A stretch of DNA of 32,327 nt, taken from Syntrophaceae bacterium UBA4778. Its GTDB lineage: Bacteria; Desulfobacterota; Syntrophia; Syntrophales; UBA4778. Under the pieces are notes generated by a model. It did no database searches. It was not told the DNA's origin and saw only the letters and a list, made by a program, of their open reading frames with translations. Location: NCBI GenBank assembly GCA_002403175.1, contig DHHG01000046.1, positions 1 to 32,327 on the forward strand. The letters are read 5' to 3'. How positions within the stretch are numbered: position 1 is the first letter of the stretch; every line of letters begins with the position of its first letter. The translations under genes were made by a program, and so were the position numbers. Shown here piece after piece: positions 1 to 7,852 of the stretch.

Positions 1-43
1 TCACATCTTCAATATCTGAATGAAAACAAAATAAAGTATATTT

Positions 44-1408
44 TTAATAAGCCGTGTCAATCGTGCTTGTGGCAAGATTTTCGAACCGAGTATATCTCTC
101 CAGAAAGGCCACTTTGACGGTTCCTACAGGGCCATTCCTTTGTTTTCCAATAATAACCTCTGCAATTCCCTTTTCAGGATTATCTTCGGACTTATTGTAA
201 ACCTCATCTCTGTAAAGGAATATGATCACATCGGCATCTTGTTCGATCGCTCCCGATTCGCGCAGGTCGGCCATTTGCGGGCGCCGGTTCGTTCGATCCT
301 CAACCTTGCGGTTAAGCTGTGATAAGGCGATCACAGGAATACTCAATTCTTTGGCCAATGCTTTCAGGGATCGACTGATTTCCGATATTTCCTGTTCACG
401 GCTATCTCTCGAAGAGTCACTCCCCTTCATCAATTGCAGGTAGTCAAGAATGACCAGTCCGAGACCGTGTTCAGCTTTGAGCCTCCTTGCCTTTGCCTTC
501 ATCTCCAGCGCACTGATTGCGGGTGTGTCATCGATGAATATCAGGGCATCAGATAGACTTCCGGCAGCTGTTGTCAACTTCGGCCAGTCTGTTTCTCCCA
601 GAAAGCCTTTCCGCATGCGTTGCGAATCAACCCTGGCTTCGGAAGCCAGCATTCTCATCGCCAACTGCTCTTTCGCCATTTCGAGAGAGAAAATCGCAAC
701 TGGAACCGCCTCCTGAATGGCCGCATATTGTGCAATATTCAATGCAAATGCTGTTTTCCCCATACTCGGCCTGCCAGCAATCACGATGAGGTCCGATTTT
801 TGTAGCCCGGCTGTTAATTCGTCGAGTTTTTCAAAACCGGTCGCTACCCCTGTAATGAGTTCTTTCTTTTCATACAGCTTTTCAATTGTCTTGAAGCTAT
901 CTTTAATAACTTCCTTTAATGGCGAAAAGGCGGGTTTTATCTTATTCTGGGCAATTTGGAAAATGGATTGTTCCGCTTCATCCAGCACACTATCGATATC
1001 TGATCCGATACCATAGCTCCGATCCAGTATATCCGTCGCCGTCCCGATGAGCTTTCTGAGAATGGCTTTCTGCTTAACTATTTTGGAATAGTAAGCGATA
1101 TTGGCCGCGGAGGGTACATTATCGACCAGTTGGGAAAGATAGACCATACCTCCGATCTGATCGAGATTTTTATTATCACGTAAAGCGTTACTAAGCGTTA
1201 TCAGATCGCAGGGTTCGTTTCTTTCTGAGAGATCAAGAATAGATGCAAATATTTTGCGATGCGCTTCACTGTAAAAATCATCCTTGTTTAAAATTTCAAG
1301 CACCTGATTGAGAGCCTGATTATGAAGCAAAATCCCTCCGAGAATGGATTGCTCGGCTTCCAGATTTTGCGGGGGCAATTTCAACAGGGAGGGATCGATA
1401 TCTTTCAC
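44..1408 (-). CDS. dnaB: Replicative DNA helicase DnaB
   Basis: This is the hexameric ATP-driven helicase that unwinds DNA at the replication fork. The 454-residue length is normal for the family. An N-terminal DnaB domain covers about residues 8-110 and the RecA-like helicase domain about 190-450. Walker A (GRPSMGKT) is at 212-219, Walker B (VILDYLQLM) at 319-327, and the H4-like KQRNGP motif at 422-427. No intein interrupts it. The start is a GTG at 1408, nine bases after the rplI stop, behind a weak AGG. It is the last visible gene of the rpsF-rpsR-DUF2232-rplI-dnaB operon, an order common in this group of bacteria. Only 43 bases follow the stop before the window edge, so any terminator cannot be judged. 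Confidence 0.97.
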   Translation of the reverse strand: MKDIDPSLLKLPPQNLEAEQSILGGILLHNQALNQVLEILNKDDFYSEAHRKIFASILDLSERNEPCDLITLSNALRDNKNLDQIGGMVYLSQLVDNVPSAANIAYYSKIVKQKAILRKLIGTATDILDRSYGIGSDIDSVLDEAEQSIFQIAQNKIKPAFSPLKEVIKDSFKTIEKLYEKKELITGVATGFEKLDELTAGLQKSDLIVIAGRPSMGKTAFALNIAQYAAIQEAVPVAIFSLEMAKEQLAMRMLASEARVDSQRMRKGFLGETDWPKLTTAAGSLSDALIFIDDTPAISALEMKAKARRLKAEHGLGLVILDYLQLMKGSDSSRDSREQEISEISRSLKALAKELSIPVIALSQLNRKVEDRTNRRPQMADLRESGAIEQDADVIIFLYRDEVYNKSEDNPEKGIAEVIIGKQRNGPVGTVKVAFLERYTRFENLATSTIDTAY

Positions 1409-1417
1409 AAAAATAAC

Positions 1418-1864
1418 CTACTTCTCTTCTTCAACCTGAACTGTGACCGTGGCAGCAATACCAGGATACAATTTGATTTTGACAGGATACTCGCCGATTG
1501 TTTTTATGGTTTCATCCAGAACAATATTTTTCCGATCAATTTCGAATCCCTTTTCGGACAAGGCCTTTTCAATATCCTTCGTTGTAACGGAACCGAACAG
1601 CTTTTCCTGTTCACCTACCCGCCTCTTAACGGTTACGGCCAAATCCTTAAAGCTATCGAGCATTGCCTCAGCTTTTTTTCTTTCCTTTTCCGCCTTTCGG
1701 GTAATGGCAGCTTTTTCATTCTCAAGAGACTTGATATTATTGCTGCTTGCTTCGGCAGCGAATCCCTTAGGTATCAAAAAATTACGTGCATAGCCATCTG
1801 CTACTTTCACCAGATCGCCTGTTTTTCCAAGAGATTCCACATCTGCTTTCAAGATAACCCTCAT
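1418..1864 (-). CDS. rplI: 50S ribosomal protein L9
   Basis: L9 is a two-domain protein that binds 23S rRNA near the base of the L1 stalk. The 148 residues match the normal length. The start MRVILKADVESLGKTGDLV and the conserved YARNFLIPKG segment (about 25-34) are the L9 signature. A Lys/Glu-rich connecting helix (about 40-75) leads to the C-terminal domain. A strong ribosome-binding site (AAAGGAGG) lies about eight bases before the ATG at 1864. It sits directly between the DUF2232 gene and dnaB in the same operon. Confidence 0.97.
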   Translation of the reverse strand: MRVILKADVESLGKTGDLVKVADGYARNFLIPKGFAAEASSNNIKSLENEKAAITRKAEKERKKAEAMLDSFKDLAVTVKRRVGEQEKLFGSVTTKDIEKALSEKGFEIDRKNIVLDETIKTIGEYPVKIKLYPGIAATVTVQVEEEK

Positions 1865-1879
1865 TCCTATCGCCTCCTT

Positions 1880-2842
1880 TTATGTTTCGCCTTTCTCTTC
1901 AGAAAGTTTTATTGGTTGATTAATTTTCCTAAAATCTAACCATAAATCAAAAAATCCCAAACCGATTACCATCAGAGATAATATTAACTGTGCAAAAATA
2001 AGAATATAAAAAACACCGCGCAAGAAATTAGGCATGTTCTTTTTCTGGAAAAAAAAGTGAATAATGGACAAGCCTTGAAAAAAATAGATAAACAAAAAAA
2101 TAAAAATAAGATTAAGCCCTGCAATTTTAAGATTTTCTACCGGAATGAGAATCAATGATCCCGAAGCAATAACAAACCACACGAGTTGATCGGGTATTCT
2201 CCAGTATGCCAAATCACCGCTTACGGGGAAAGCAGTCTTTCTCCACAGGAAAATCACTCTCGCTGCTATAGCGTTCAACCATATAAAAAAGATAGACCCG
2301 ATAACCATCATTGCAGGCAAAAGATGGTAAGCGGCCTTTGCTATTTCGGCAGATTGATTTCTAATCTGCTGAACCTGATCCGGAGTCAGCAAGCCCGCCT
2401 GTGCATATGCGTTTATTGCTTCCGCAACTCCAAGCTTCACCTGCGTTTCCATTATAACCCAGGGATCCTCACTGACCCGCAAGCTATACGTTAGGAAAAA
2501 AACCAGCCCCATCGTCAAGAAAGCCAGAACGGAATAAAATACGGCTTTGTCCAGGGAATACTTTTTTTTCAGAAACTCGGAAAGGAAAATTCCTACCGAA
2601 CCCCATATAAACATGAACGGCAGATTACCATTGATTCCCATTGAAATCAGAGCAACAGTTGCCGCTATTATCGAGAGCATCAGGACAAGAACGCCCTGGA
2701 CTCGACTCGTTCGAGCGAAATAAACAATAGTCAGGGGGATAAAGACACAGAGAACAAACCCCAGAACAGGAACCAATGCTGACGCTATAAGCACGGCAGA
2801 TGTTATAATAATGCCCGAGATAAATTCTTTCTTAATGAGCAA
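1880..2842 (-). CDS. DUF2232 (YybS-like) polytopic membrane protein
   Basis: The protein is 320 residues long with about eight hydrophobic segments (roughly 8-43, 49-70, 73-92, 101-121, 171-198, 218-238, 241-265, 272-303), so it is an integral inner-membrane protein. Its place between rpsR and rplI, together with this layout, matches the DUF2232/YybS family, whose function is not established; some relatives resemble membrane components of transport systems. The start appears to be TTG at 2842 behind GGAGAG, with a rather long spacing of about 12 bases. No ATG lies nearby in frame. It is separated from rpsR by 74 bases that hold a GC-rich hairpin. The family call rests on hydropathy and position rather than a motif. 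Confidence 0.8.
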   Translation of the reverse strand: MLIKKEFISGIIITSAVLIASALVPVLGFVLCVFIPLTIVYFARTSRVQGVLVLMLSIIAATVALISMGINGNLPFMFIWGSVGIFLSEFLKKKYSLDKAVFYSVLAFLTMGLVFFLTYSLRVSEDPWVIMETQVKLGVAEAINAYAQAGLLTPDQVQQIRNQSAEIAKAAYHLLPAMMVIGSIFFIWLNAIAARVIFLWRKTAFPVSGDLAYWRIPDQLVWFVIASGSLILIPVENLKIAGLNLIFIFLFIYFFQGLSIIHFFFQKKNMPNFLRGVFYILIFAQLILSLMVIGLGFFDLWLDFRKINQPIKLSEEKGET

Positions 2843-2885
2843 ATGACTTCTTCTCTCCAGATTTATTCCCTTTAGAAAATTTCAC

Positions 2886-2902
2886 CCCCGGCAGAGCCGG
2901 GG
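2886..2902 (-). promoter_or_regulatory. GC-rich intergenic hairpin between rpsR and DUF2232 gene
   Basis: A perfect 7-bp inverted repeat (CCCCGGC / GCCGGGG) with a 3-base loop follows the rpsR stop. On the transcribed strand it is followed by GTGAAATTTTCT, a poor T-tract. It could be a weak attenuator that lowers expression of the downstream genes, or an RNA stabiliser. It is not a convincing full terminator. Confidence 0.5.
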
Positions 2903-2916
2903 ATGAAAAGACAATT

Positions 2917-3207
2917 TCAGTTTTCACCGACTACGAACGGCAGCAACGCTATCGCCCTTGCCCTTTTTATGGCAACCGTCAGCTCCCTCTGATGTAAAGC
3001 ACAGTTTCCGGTAATTCTTCTGGGTATGATCTTCCCTTTTTCCGATATGAAATACTTCAGGGAACCCGGGTCCTTGTATTCAATTTTTAGATTTGAATCT
3101 GTGCAGAATCTACAAACTTTTCTTCTATGGAAAACCCGCCTCTCCGGTCTTCCTTCCGAACCTCTCCCCTGTGGCCCTCTGCCGGGTGCGCTTCTTGTAA
3201 ATGCCAT
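2917..3207 (-). CDS. rpsR: 30S ribosomal protein S18
   Basis: S18 binds the 30S platform together with S6. This 96-residue copy has a basic Gly/Arg-rich N-terminal tail (1-25), then the conserved core with CRFC near 33-36, [17 protein letters not shown] and the end segment [13 protein letters not shown]. The cysteines CRFC plus C..H in NCALH form the four-ligand, zinc-retaining (C+) version of S18. Its ATG shares one base with the rpsF stop codon (TAATG), so the two are translationally coupled. Confidence 0.97.
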   Translation of the reverse strand: MAFTRSAPGRGPQGRGSEGRPERRVFHRRKVCRFCTDSNLKIEYKDPGSLKYFISEKGKIIPRRITGNCALHQRELTVAIKRARAIALLPFVVGEN

Positions 3208-3695
3208 TACTCATTCCCTCCCGCTTGTTCTTTTTCACCGACATCGGAAGGCGATGCTTCCGCCGCAACTGCATCCTGAGCCTCCACCGGGGTTGATGCT
3301 ACTTCGGTTTTGGCTTCTCCAGATGCTGCTTCGGGTTTGGCTTCTCCAGCCGCTTCTTCTTTCTCACCCGAAATTTCTTTTTCGATCGCTTTCATATCGA
3401 CGGAATCCGCCTTTTTGATCGTCTGAAATCTCAGGATCTTGTCATCGAATTTGAAATTTCTTTCCACCTCATTGACAACAGCGGCGTTGCCCACATAGTC
3501 CATAAGGGCATAAAAACCTTTCGCTTGCTTTTCGATACGATAAGCCAGCTTTCTCATCCCCCACTTCTCGACTTTGACGACCATCCCTTTAAAGTTGGAC
3601 ACGATCTCTTTATAACGGTCGATCAATTTGTCCACTTCATCTTTCGACAAATCGGAATGGGCAATAAAGATTACCTCATACCTGTTCAATGCCAC
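3207..3695 (-). CDS. rpsF: 30S ribosomal protein S6 with long acidic C-terminal tail
   Basis: S6 forms a heterodimer with S18 on the 30S platform. The start chosen is GTG at 3695 ([10 protein letters not shown]), because AGAGGAGG lies seven bases upstream and the family's conserved N-terminus begins there; an in-frame ATG at 3752 would add 19 atypical residues. The S6 core covers about residues 1-100 of 162. The remaining 55-60 residues form an Ala/Glu/Lys-rich, low-complexity tail with internal GEAKPEAAS / GEAKTEVAS repeats. The gene is first in the operon and coupled to rpsR. Confidence 0.96.
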   Translation of the reverse strand: MALNRYEVIFIAHSDLSKDEVDKLIDRYKEIVSNFKGMVVKVEKWGMRKLAYRIEKQAKGFYALMDYVGNAAVVNEVERNFKFDDKILRFQTIKKADSVDMKAIEKEISGEKEEAAGEAKPEAASGEAKTEVASTPVEAQDAVAAEASPSDVGEKEQAGGNE

Positions 3696-3720
3696 GTTCC
3701 TACCTCCTCTCGGCTCTTGA

Positions 3721-3741
3721 ACCCGGAAATCGCTTCCGGGT
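3721..3741 (-). promoter_or_regulatory. rpsF leader hairpin, candidate S6:S18 autoregulatory element
   Basis: An 8-bp perfect inverted repeat (ACCCGGAA / TTCCGGGT) with a five-base loop (GCGAT on the mRNA) lies about 26 bases upstream of the rpsF start and just before the ribosome-binding site. In many bacteria the S6:S18 complex binds a small stem-loop with a CCG element in the rpsF leader and represses its own operon. Position and the CCGG-containing stem fit that idea, but I cannot align it to the known consensus here. Confidence 0.45.
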
Positions 3742-3881
3742 AAGGAGTCCATGTGATTTTAAAAAGGAATTACATATCCGATACCTAACTCAAAATCAAG
3801 CAATTTTCTGAAAAAGACTTATAATTACCACTGTTTGATGTAAATTTCTATCCTGTTCGAGAGTAGTTTGCCCCAAAACAT

Positions 3882-3908
3882 AAAAAAAAAGGCCGTTTAG
3901 GCCCTTTC
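3882..3908 (-). terminator. Rho-independent terminator of the PAS-GGDEF gene
   Basis: On the minus strand a short GC stem (GGCC, five-base loop, GGCC, flanked by AAAG pairing) is followed by nine T residues. It lies about 50 bases after the PAS-GGDEF stop codon. This separates that gene from the rpsF operon downstream. Confidence 0.8.
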
Positions 3909-3958
3909 TTGTTTTTTAATAGACCGGCTGACCCTCTTCAACTCCGTTTCTCCAGTTG

Positions 3959-5083
3959 CTACATAAGAAAACTGCTTCCCCCCCCTTTTTCCTGATAATA
4001 AACCCTGTCCTTTCCTTGCGATTTAGCGGTATAGAGGTTGTCATCCACTCTTTTCAGAAAGGCGATAACCTCCTCTTTCGGGAAATATCGCGCTACTCCT
4101 ATGCTTACAGTTAAATGGAACTTTTCATCGATTTTAGGTGAAAAATTTTCTTTCTTAAATCCCAAACGGATTCGTTCAGCTACCTGAATCGCCTCTTCAT
4201 CTTCCGTTTCCGGAAGAATAATAGAAAATTCCTCTCCCCCGAATCGATAAGCGGAATCAACCTGCCTGATGTACCTTCTGATAATTTCCCCCATTCGCAT
4301 GATTACACGATCACCCTCTTGGTGCCCATACCGGTTGTTTATGGATTTAAAGTTGTCGATATCGAGCATCAGAATGGATAAAGGGTACTGATAGCGGTTA
4401 ACACGCTCCACTTCCGTTTTGAGGCTTTCGTAAAAATATCTCAGGTTGTAAAGTCCGCTGATTGGATCTCGGATACTCATTTCCGAATATTTTTGTTCAC
4501 TCATTTCAAGGGCTTTTTCAGCCAGCTTGCGATCCGTGATATCTCTCATATATCCTGTAATACCGATCACCTTTCCTACTGAATCACGCCAGGGCTCATA
4601 GGTTATATTAAAATAACGCTCCTTCCCTCCGAGCGAGATCCTATCCTCCAAACGAACCGCCTCTGCATTTTTGATCACATTCAGCTTGCTTTCTGAAAAA
4701 CGCTTCGCATCTTCAAGGGAAAATAAATCGAAATCGGTTTTACCAAGGACCTCTCGGGCGGAGTGGCTGTAACTTAGGGCGCCCAAAACCCATTTATAGC
4801 GAAGATCGCGATCCTGTTGAAAAATCACATCCGGCGAATGCTCAACGATTAGTCTGAGCCTGTTTTCATTTCCGCGCTGTAATTCTTGTTCTCTACTTTT
4901 TTCCGCGTCATTCCCGGTCAGAAGATCTATTTTATTCTTAACTTTGATCAGACCTCTCGAGAGTTCTTCGAGAGCCATCCTGATCGGGATTTGCTGCTGC
5001 CTCGTCAAATCTAATCTCAGGAAGAGTTTTTTCAATTTTCTTTCAGTCCTTAATGCATTCTCAAATATTCCATAATGTTTCAT
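3959..5083 (-). CDS. PAS-GGDEF diguanylate cyclase
   Basis: The product makes cyclic di-GMP from two GTP. An N-terminal helical segment (1-73) is followed by a PAS sensor domain (about 74-187) ending in the typical GYMRDITDRK linker, then a GGDEF domain (about 203-365). The active-site motif is GGEEF at 282-286. The inhibitory I-site RxxD (RQVD, 273-276) sits exactly five residues upstream, so product inhibition is expected. No transmembrane segment is seen, so it is likely cytoplasmic. ATG at 5083 follows GGAGG. A run of eight G residues on the coding strand lies in the last dozen codons. The gene is monocistronic, with its own terminator. Confidence 0.93.
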   Translation of the reverse strand: MKHYGIFENALRTERKLKKLFLRLDLTRQQQIPIRMALEELSRGLIKVKNKIDLLTGNDAEKSREQELQRGNENRLRLIVEHSPDVIFQQDRDLRYKWVLGALSYSHSAREVLGKTDFDLFSLEDAKRFSESKLNVIKNAEAVRLEDRISLGGKERYFNITYEPWRDSVGKVIGITGYMRDITDRKLAEKALEMSEQKYSEMSIRDPISGLYNLRYFYESLKTEVERVNRYQYPLSILMLDIDNFKSINNRYGHQEGDRVIMRMGEIIRRYIRQVDSAYRFGGEEFSIILPETEDEEAIQVAERIRLGFKKENFSPKIDEKFHLTVSIGVARYFPKEEVIAFLKRVDDNLYTAKSQGKDRVYYQEKGGGSSFLM

Positions 5084-5285
5084 GTTGTTATCGCCTCCAA
5101 ATATCAGTCAGATTCTGCACAATTATGGCGTTTTTTTCCATTTAGATAATTCCTGATTTTACGCATCGATATACCTTATGCGCTTCATCCTTAGACTGAG
5201 ATAAACCGGTCCAATGCAGCGATTCCTTTTGGAACTGAAATTTCTGACGGAATGAGAAAAGAAATGAAGAAAATTCTTAGAAAAG

Positions 5286-6200
5286 TCAGTTTTGACGATG
5301 GTCGATTTTATAGCAGCTCTCTTTAAACTGCTTTGCATGCTTCTTCATATCGGAAGCAACCTCTGTCATGGCACCATAATGACTATAATTTTTAATTAAA
5401 TTATCGGCAATACCAATAGATAAGGTCATGATCGGAAAAGTTCGCATTGTACCCAGACGATCGATCGCCTGAATATATCCTATCTCTTTGTCCTCCGCAT
5501 CATAAAGGGTCGGTATAATCTGATCGAAAGCATCTGTAATGTTTGAAGAAACCTGCTCCACTTCATTTATATCCGTAATGAAAACAAAATCATCTCCTCC
5601 GATATGTCCGACAAAACTGTTTTCAGTTCGGCCGTTGCGGACAATGTTCAAAATGATACGACCTGTGATTCTAATGACTTCATCACCCCGGCTAAAACCG
5701 TATTTATCATTAAACGGCTTGAAGTGATCGAGATCGGCATAAGCGAATGCAAACTTTTCACCTTTATCCAAGCGCTCCTGTACCTGTCGGCTAATTGAAA
5801 TATTTCCCGGGAGCCGGGTCAAGGGGTTGATTTCGACTGTTCGATCCGATCTTGCAATACATAATTCAGATCGATTTCCAATATCCTTTTCAATTTCAAA
5901 ACTACGGATGTAATCCTCCACAAGCAATCTCGTCCAATTTATATTATCGCTATTCTCTAAGACCGCAAGCACGGGTAATTGGCTGAAAATCGGTTCCTCT
6001 TTCAAATTTGTAAGATTCCTGATTGTTTCTTCATCATCTTGACGGAGTTCGAGAACGATCAGATTGGGCAAGGAGTTGTAAATGATATCCAGGGCATATT
6101 GAATATTGCTGAACGTAAGCGTCTGATAGGATTTTTTTTAAATCCGCTCGATGCGACTCGCAAGAACGACATCCTGTGAGATGATTACAACCGTTTTCAT
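5286..6200 (-). pseudogene. REC-GGDEF protein gene interrupted by an in-frame TAA
   Basis: Reading from ATG at 6200 gives MKTVVIISQDVVLASRIERI, then TAA at 6138-6140, and the same frame continues without a break for 283 more codons. The ATG overlaps the HDOD stop codon by one base (TAATG), so this is almost surely the original start. The full product would be 304 residues: a degenerate receiver domain (about 1-120, with Glu at codon 51 where the phospho-Asp is expected, context LIVLEL) and a GGDEF domain with an intact GGDDF motif (about codons 201-205) but no RxxD I-site. A single T-to-A change of a TTA codon at the edge of the A8 run explains the stop. A TTG restart at 6071 (261 residues) is possible but has no visible ribosome-binding site. 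It may be a recent pseudogene, a sequence error or an unusual readthrough case. Confidence 0.8.
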
Positions 6201-7051
6201 TATTCGTCCGGAAATTCTGCAGATCCATCCAGGCTCTCTGCAGCAAATTCTTCCATTTCTTTCAGAACTTCCTTCAGATCAAGATCTGAAAAATCGATCA
6301 GATCAAAAGCTGCCGGATAAATGGCAGGTATATAGGGATCACCAGCAAACCCGATGCCCTTTCCTCTCACCAGGATATCGGCAAAATGAACGATTGCTGT
6401 TTCCAGAGGTGCATTTATCGAAAGCTGCGGATTGTGATGACATTCAATAATCTCTGTTAATCTTCGAGGGAATCGCCATTTCTCGGCCAGCCAGTAACCA
6501 ATTGCTGCATGTGTTTCCGAAAAGGGAATTCGCTCTGCCTCACTGATAGCCATTCCTTTTTCCAGAGAGACGCGCATCGCCTCCGTGTATTCACTTGGAA
6601 ACTCCAGAGCCAAGATGACTTTTCCAATATCGTGGAGAAGTCCGGCGACCGAGACCTCTTCAGGTTCTTTAATTCCCTTCCTTTTGGCTATAATGCGCGC
6701 TGTTGCAGCACAAGCAAGCGAATGTTCTCGAAGACCGCCCATTGCGTTATGCATCACTTCAAATACGGAAACACCCAGAAGAAGACCTTTAACGACATTT
6801 AAGCCGAGAAGCATGATTGCGTGCGATACTGATGAGATTCTACCGGGAAAGCCGTAAATCGCTGAATTCACCATTTTCAGGATTTTGGAGGTAAGGGCGG
6901 GATCATTGGATACAAAGTGAGTGATTTCGTTGAGTGATACCCGAGGATTTTCAATGATGAGCGAAAGCTGTTTCAGAACAGAGGGAATGGTCGGCAGGTC
7001 CTTGATATTTTCCACCCGGTTACGAAGAATCCTGGTATCAATGCTACTCAT
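6200..7051 (-). CDS. HDOD domain signalling protein
   Basis: HDOD proteins are HD-superfamily regulators, usually linked to two-component or cyclic-di-GMP signalling; most have no proven enzyme activity. The domain fills almost the whole 283 residues: LPTIPSVLKQL near 19-29, SNDPALTSKILKMVNSA near 48-64, and the HD motif GLLHDIGKV near 137-145. Other possible metal ligands are also kept (H110, H181, H205-H206, D225), which is more complete than in many relatives. I place the start at ATG 7051, which overlaps the upstream stop by eight bases (ATGAGTAG); a TTG at 7063 is the alternative. It is coupled on both sides, so it forms one operon with the small upstream gene and the REC-GGDEF gene. Confidence 0.9.
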   Translation of the reverse strand: MSSIDTRILRNRVENIKDLPTIPSVLKQLSLIIENPRVSLNEITHFVSNDPALTSKILKMVNSAIYGFPGRISSVSHAIMLLGLNVVKGLLLGVSVFEVMHNAMGGLREHSLACAATARIIAKRKGIKEPEEVSVAGLLHDIGKVILALEFPSEYTEAMRVSLEKGMAISEAERIPFSETHAAIGYWLAEKWRFPRRLTEIIECHHNPQLSINAPLETAIVHFADILVRGKGIGFAGDPYIPAIYPAAFDLIDFSDLDLKEVLKEMEEFAAESLDGSAEFPDE

Positions 7052-7340
7052 ACAAACTCTCAATATGCTCTTTCAGGACACGTTTAAGAAAAGCCATGTG
7101 GGGTTTATTCTCCACATATTCAAATCGTCTATCAAGTTGGGCCAATAATTCTTGTTTGGTTATCTTATCCAGATCGGGACCATCCACATGGATACTGTTT
7201 AAATCCATGTCCCGAATCCTGCGGATCCAAGAATCCGTCAATTCTGTTCCCTCTGTGAGCAGAATCATACCTGCCTTGTTTAAAACTGGCTTGGTCAGTT
7301 TCATTCCGGATGTTAATTTATCAGCTGATAATTTGGGCAT
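7044..7340 (-). CDS. Small protein resembling the domain that precedes HD-GYP domains
   Basis: From ATG 7340 the product is 98 residues. Its first half (pattern GMKLTKPVLNKAGMILLTEG, then LT..WI.RI..M....I.V) looks like the short beta-rich domain often found N-terminal to HD-GYP phosphodiesterases (DUF3391-like). Here it is a stand-alone gene next to an HDOD gene. The second half is a charged helical region. The start is uncertain: ATG 7340 begins right at the conserved domain, with GGAAAG close by; ATG 7412 and TTG 7427 add 24-29 residues that look unconserved. It is the first gene of a three-gene coupled signalling operon. A direct biochemical role cannot be read from the sequence. Confidence 0.75.
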   Translation of the reverse strand: MPKLSADKLTSGMKLTKPVLNKAGMILLTEGTELTDSWIRRIRDMDLNSIHVDGPDLDKITKQELLAQLDRRFEYVENKPHMAFLKRVLKEHIESLYE

Positions 7341-7630
7341 TTCTTTCCAGTTTAAAATACTGATGGTTTGGACAACTCGCTGCTGAATCTTCTTGAAACT
7401 TATATTTTGCATTGAGATATCGGACAATTCTGCAGTTTACTTAATAGCAAGAGCAGATATTTGTCTGCAGAATAGCATTGAAAAAGCTGAGTGGCAGAAT
7501 GTCCTAAGCATCTGGTCCGACCAATAACAAGCATGAGCCGCTCTCAATAGCTATCGTACCGGCTTTCCGCTTGGGCAGGTATCAGGGCACAAGTCGAGAA
7601 TTTATTCCCATGGAGGAGATGGTTTGATTG

Positions 7631-7715
7631 TGCATTATAGCAGGTTTCAGCCAGTTACACGCCAGTATTCATTGAGGCGAGAAGTTAACCTTGCCCTATA
7701 ACCTGCTTATGCATA
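7631..7715. repeat. Long interrupted inverted repeat (possible RNA stem P1)
   Basis: AGCAGGTT (7639-7646) pairs with AACCTGCT (7700-7707). The stem continues beyond a small internal loop with TGCAT (7631-7635) and ATGCA (7709-7713). The enclosed 53 bases contain a further CGCC/GGCG pairing (7660-7663 with 7676-7679), giving a branched or extended fold. No T-tract follows on either strand, so it is not a simple terminator. Confidence 0.55.
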
Positions 7716-7727
7716 GTGACTCTCTTC

Positions 7728-7751
7728 CATTCATGCGGGACCCGCCGAATG
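7728..7751. repeat. Inverted repeat (possible RNA stem P2)
   Basis: CATTC (7728-7732) pairs with GAATG (7747-7751), and GCGG (7735-7738) with CCGC (7742-7745), around a three-base loop. This gives a compact hairpin with one small asymmetric internal loop, 12 bases from the preceding repeat. Confidence 0.5.
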
Positions 7752-7772
7752 AAATAGGACTGGTGAAAGGCT

Positions 7773-7805
7773 GGGGTGACTCTCCGGTCAACAGATAATC
7801 ACCCC
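7773..7805. repeat. Inverted repeat (possible RNA stem P3)
   Basis: GGGGTGA (7773-7779) is a perfect complement of TCACCCC (7799-7805), with a 19-base loop. Neither strand has a proper T-tract after it. It is about 50 bases past the stop codon of the PEP-CTERM gene on the minus strand. Confidence 0.5.
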
Positions 7806-7852
7806 AAAAATGATCATGCACTCTAAAAAGGTCTCATCAAAAGAATTAAAAA

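Larger units (their letters stand above)
7428..7852. other. Gene-free stretch with three consecutive inverted repeats
   Basis: No convincing reading frame is present on either strand. The stretch holds three inverted repeats in a row (7631-7715, 7728-7751 and 7773-7805). It lies upstream of the HDOD operon and downstream of the PEP-CTERM gene, both on the minus strand. No recognised riboswitch motif was found by eye. Confidence 0.6.

Noticed and set aside
1322..1939. 205-codon plus-strand open frame opposite rplI
   Set aside because: The opposite strand encodes a complete L9 with a strong ribosome-binding site. This frame spans several operon junctions and is Phe-rich, as expected of an antisense frame.
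7441..7852. GEMM-type cyclic-di-GMP riboswitch upstream of the signalling operon
   Set aside because: I looked for the GCAAACC and GGGACGCAAAGCC core motifs on both strands and found none; only the unexplained inverted repeats are there.
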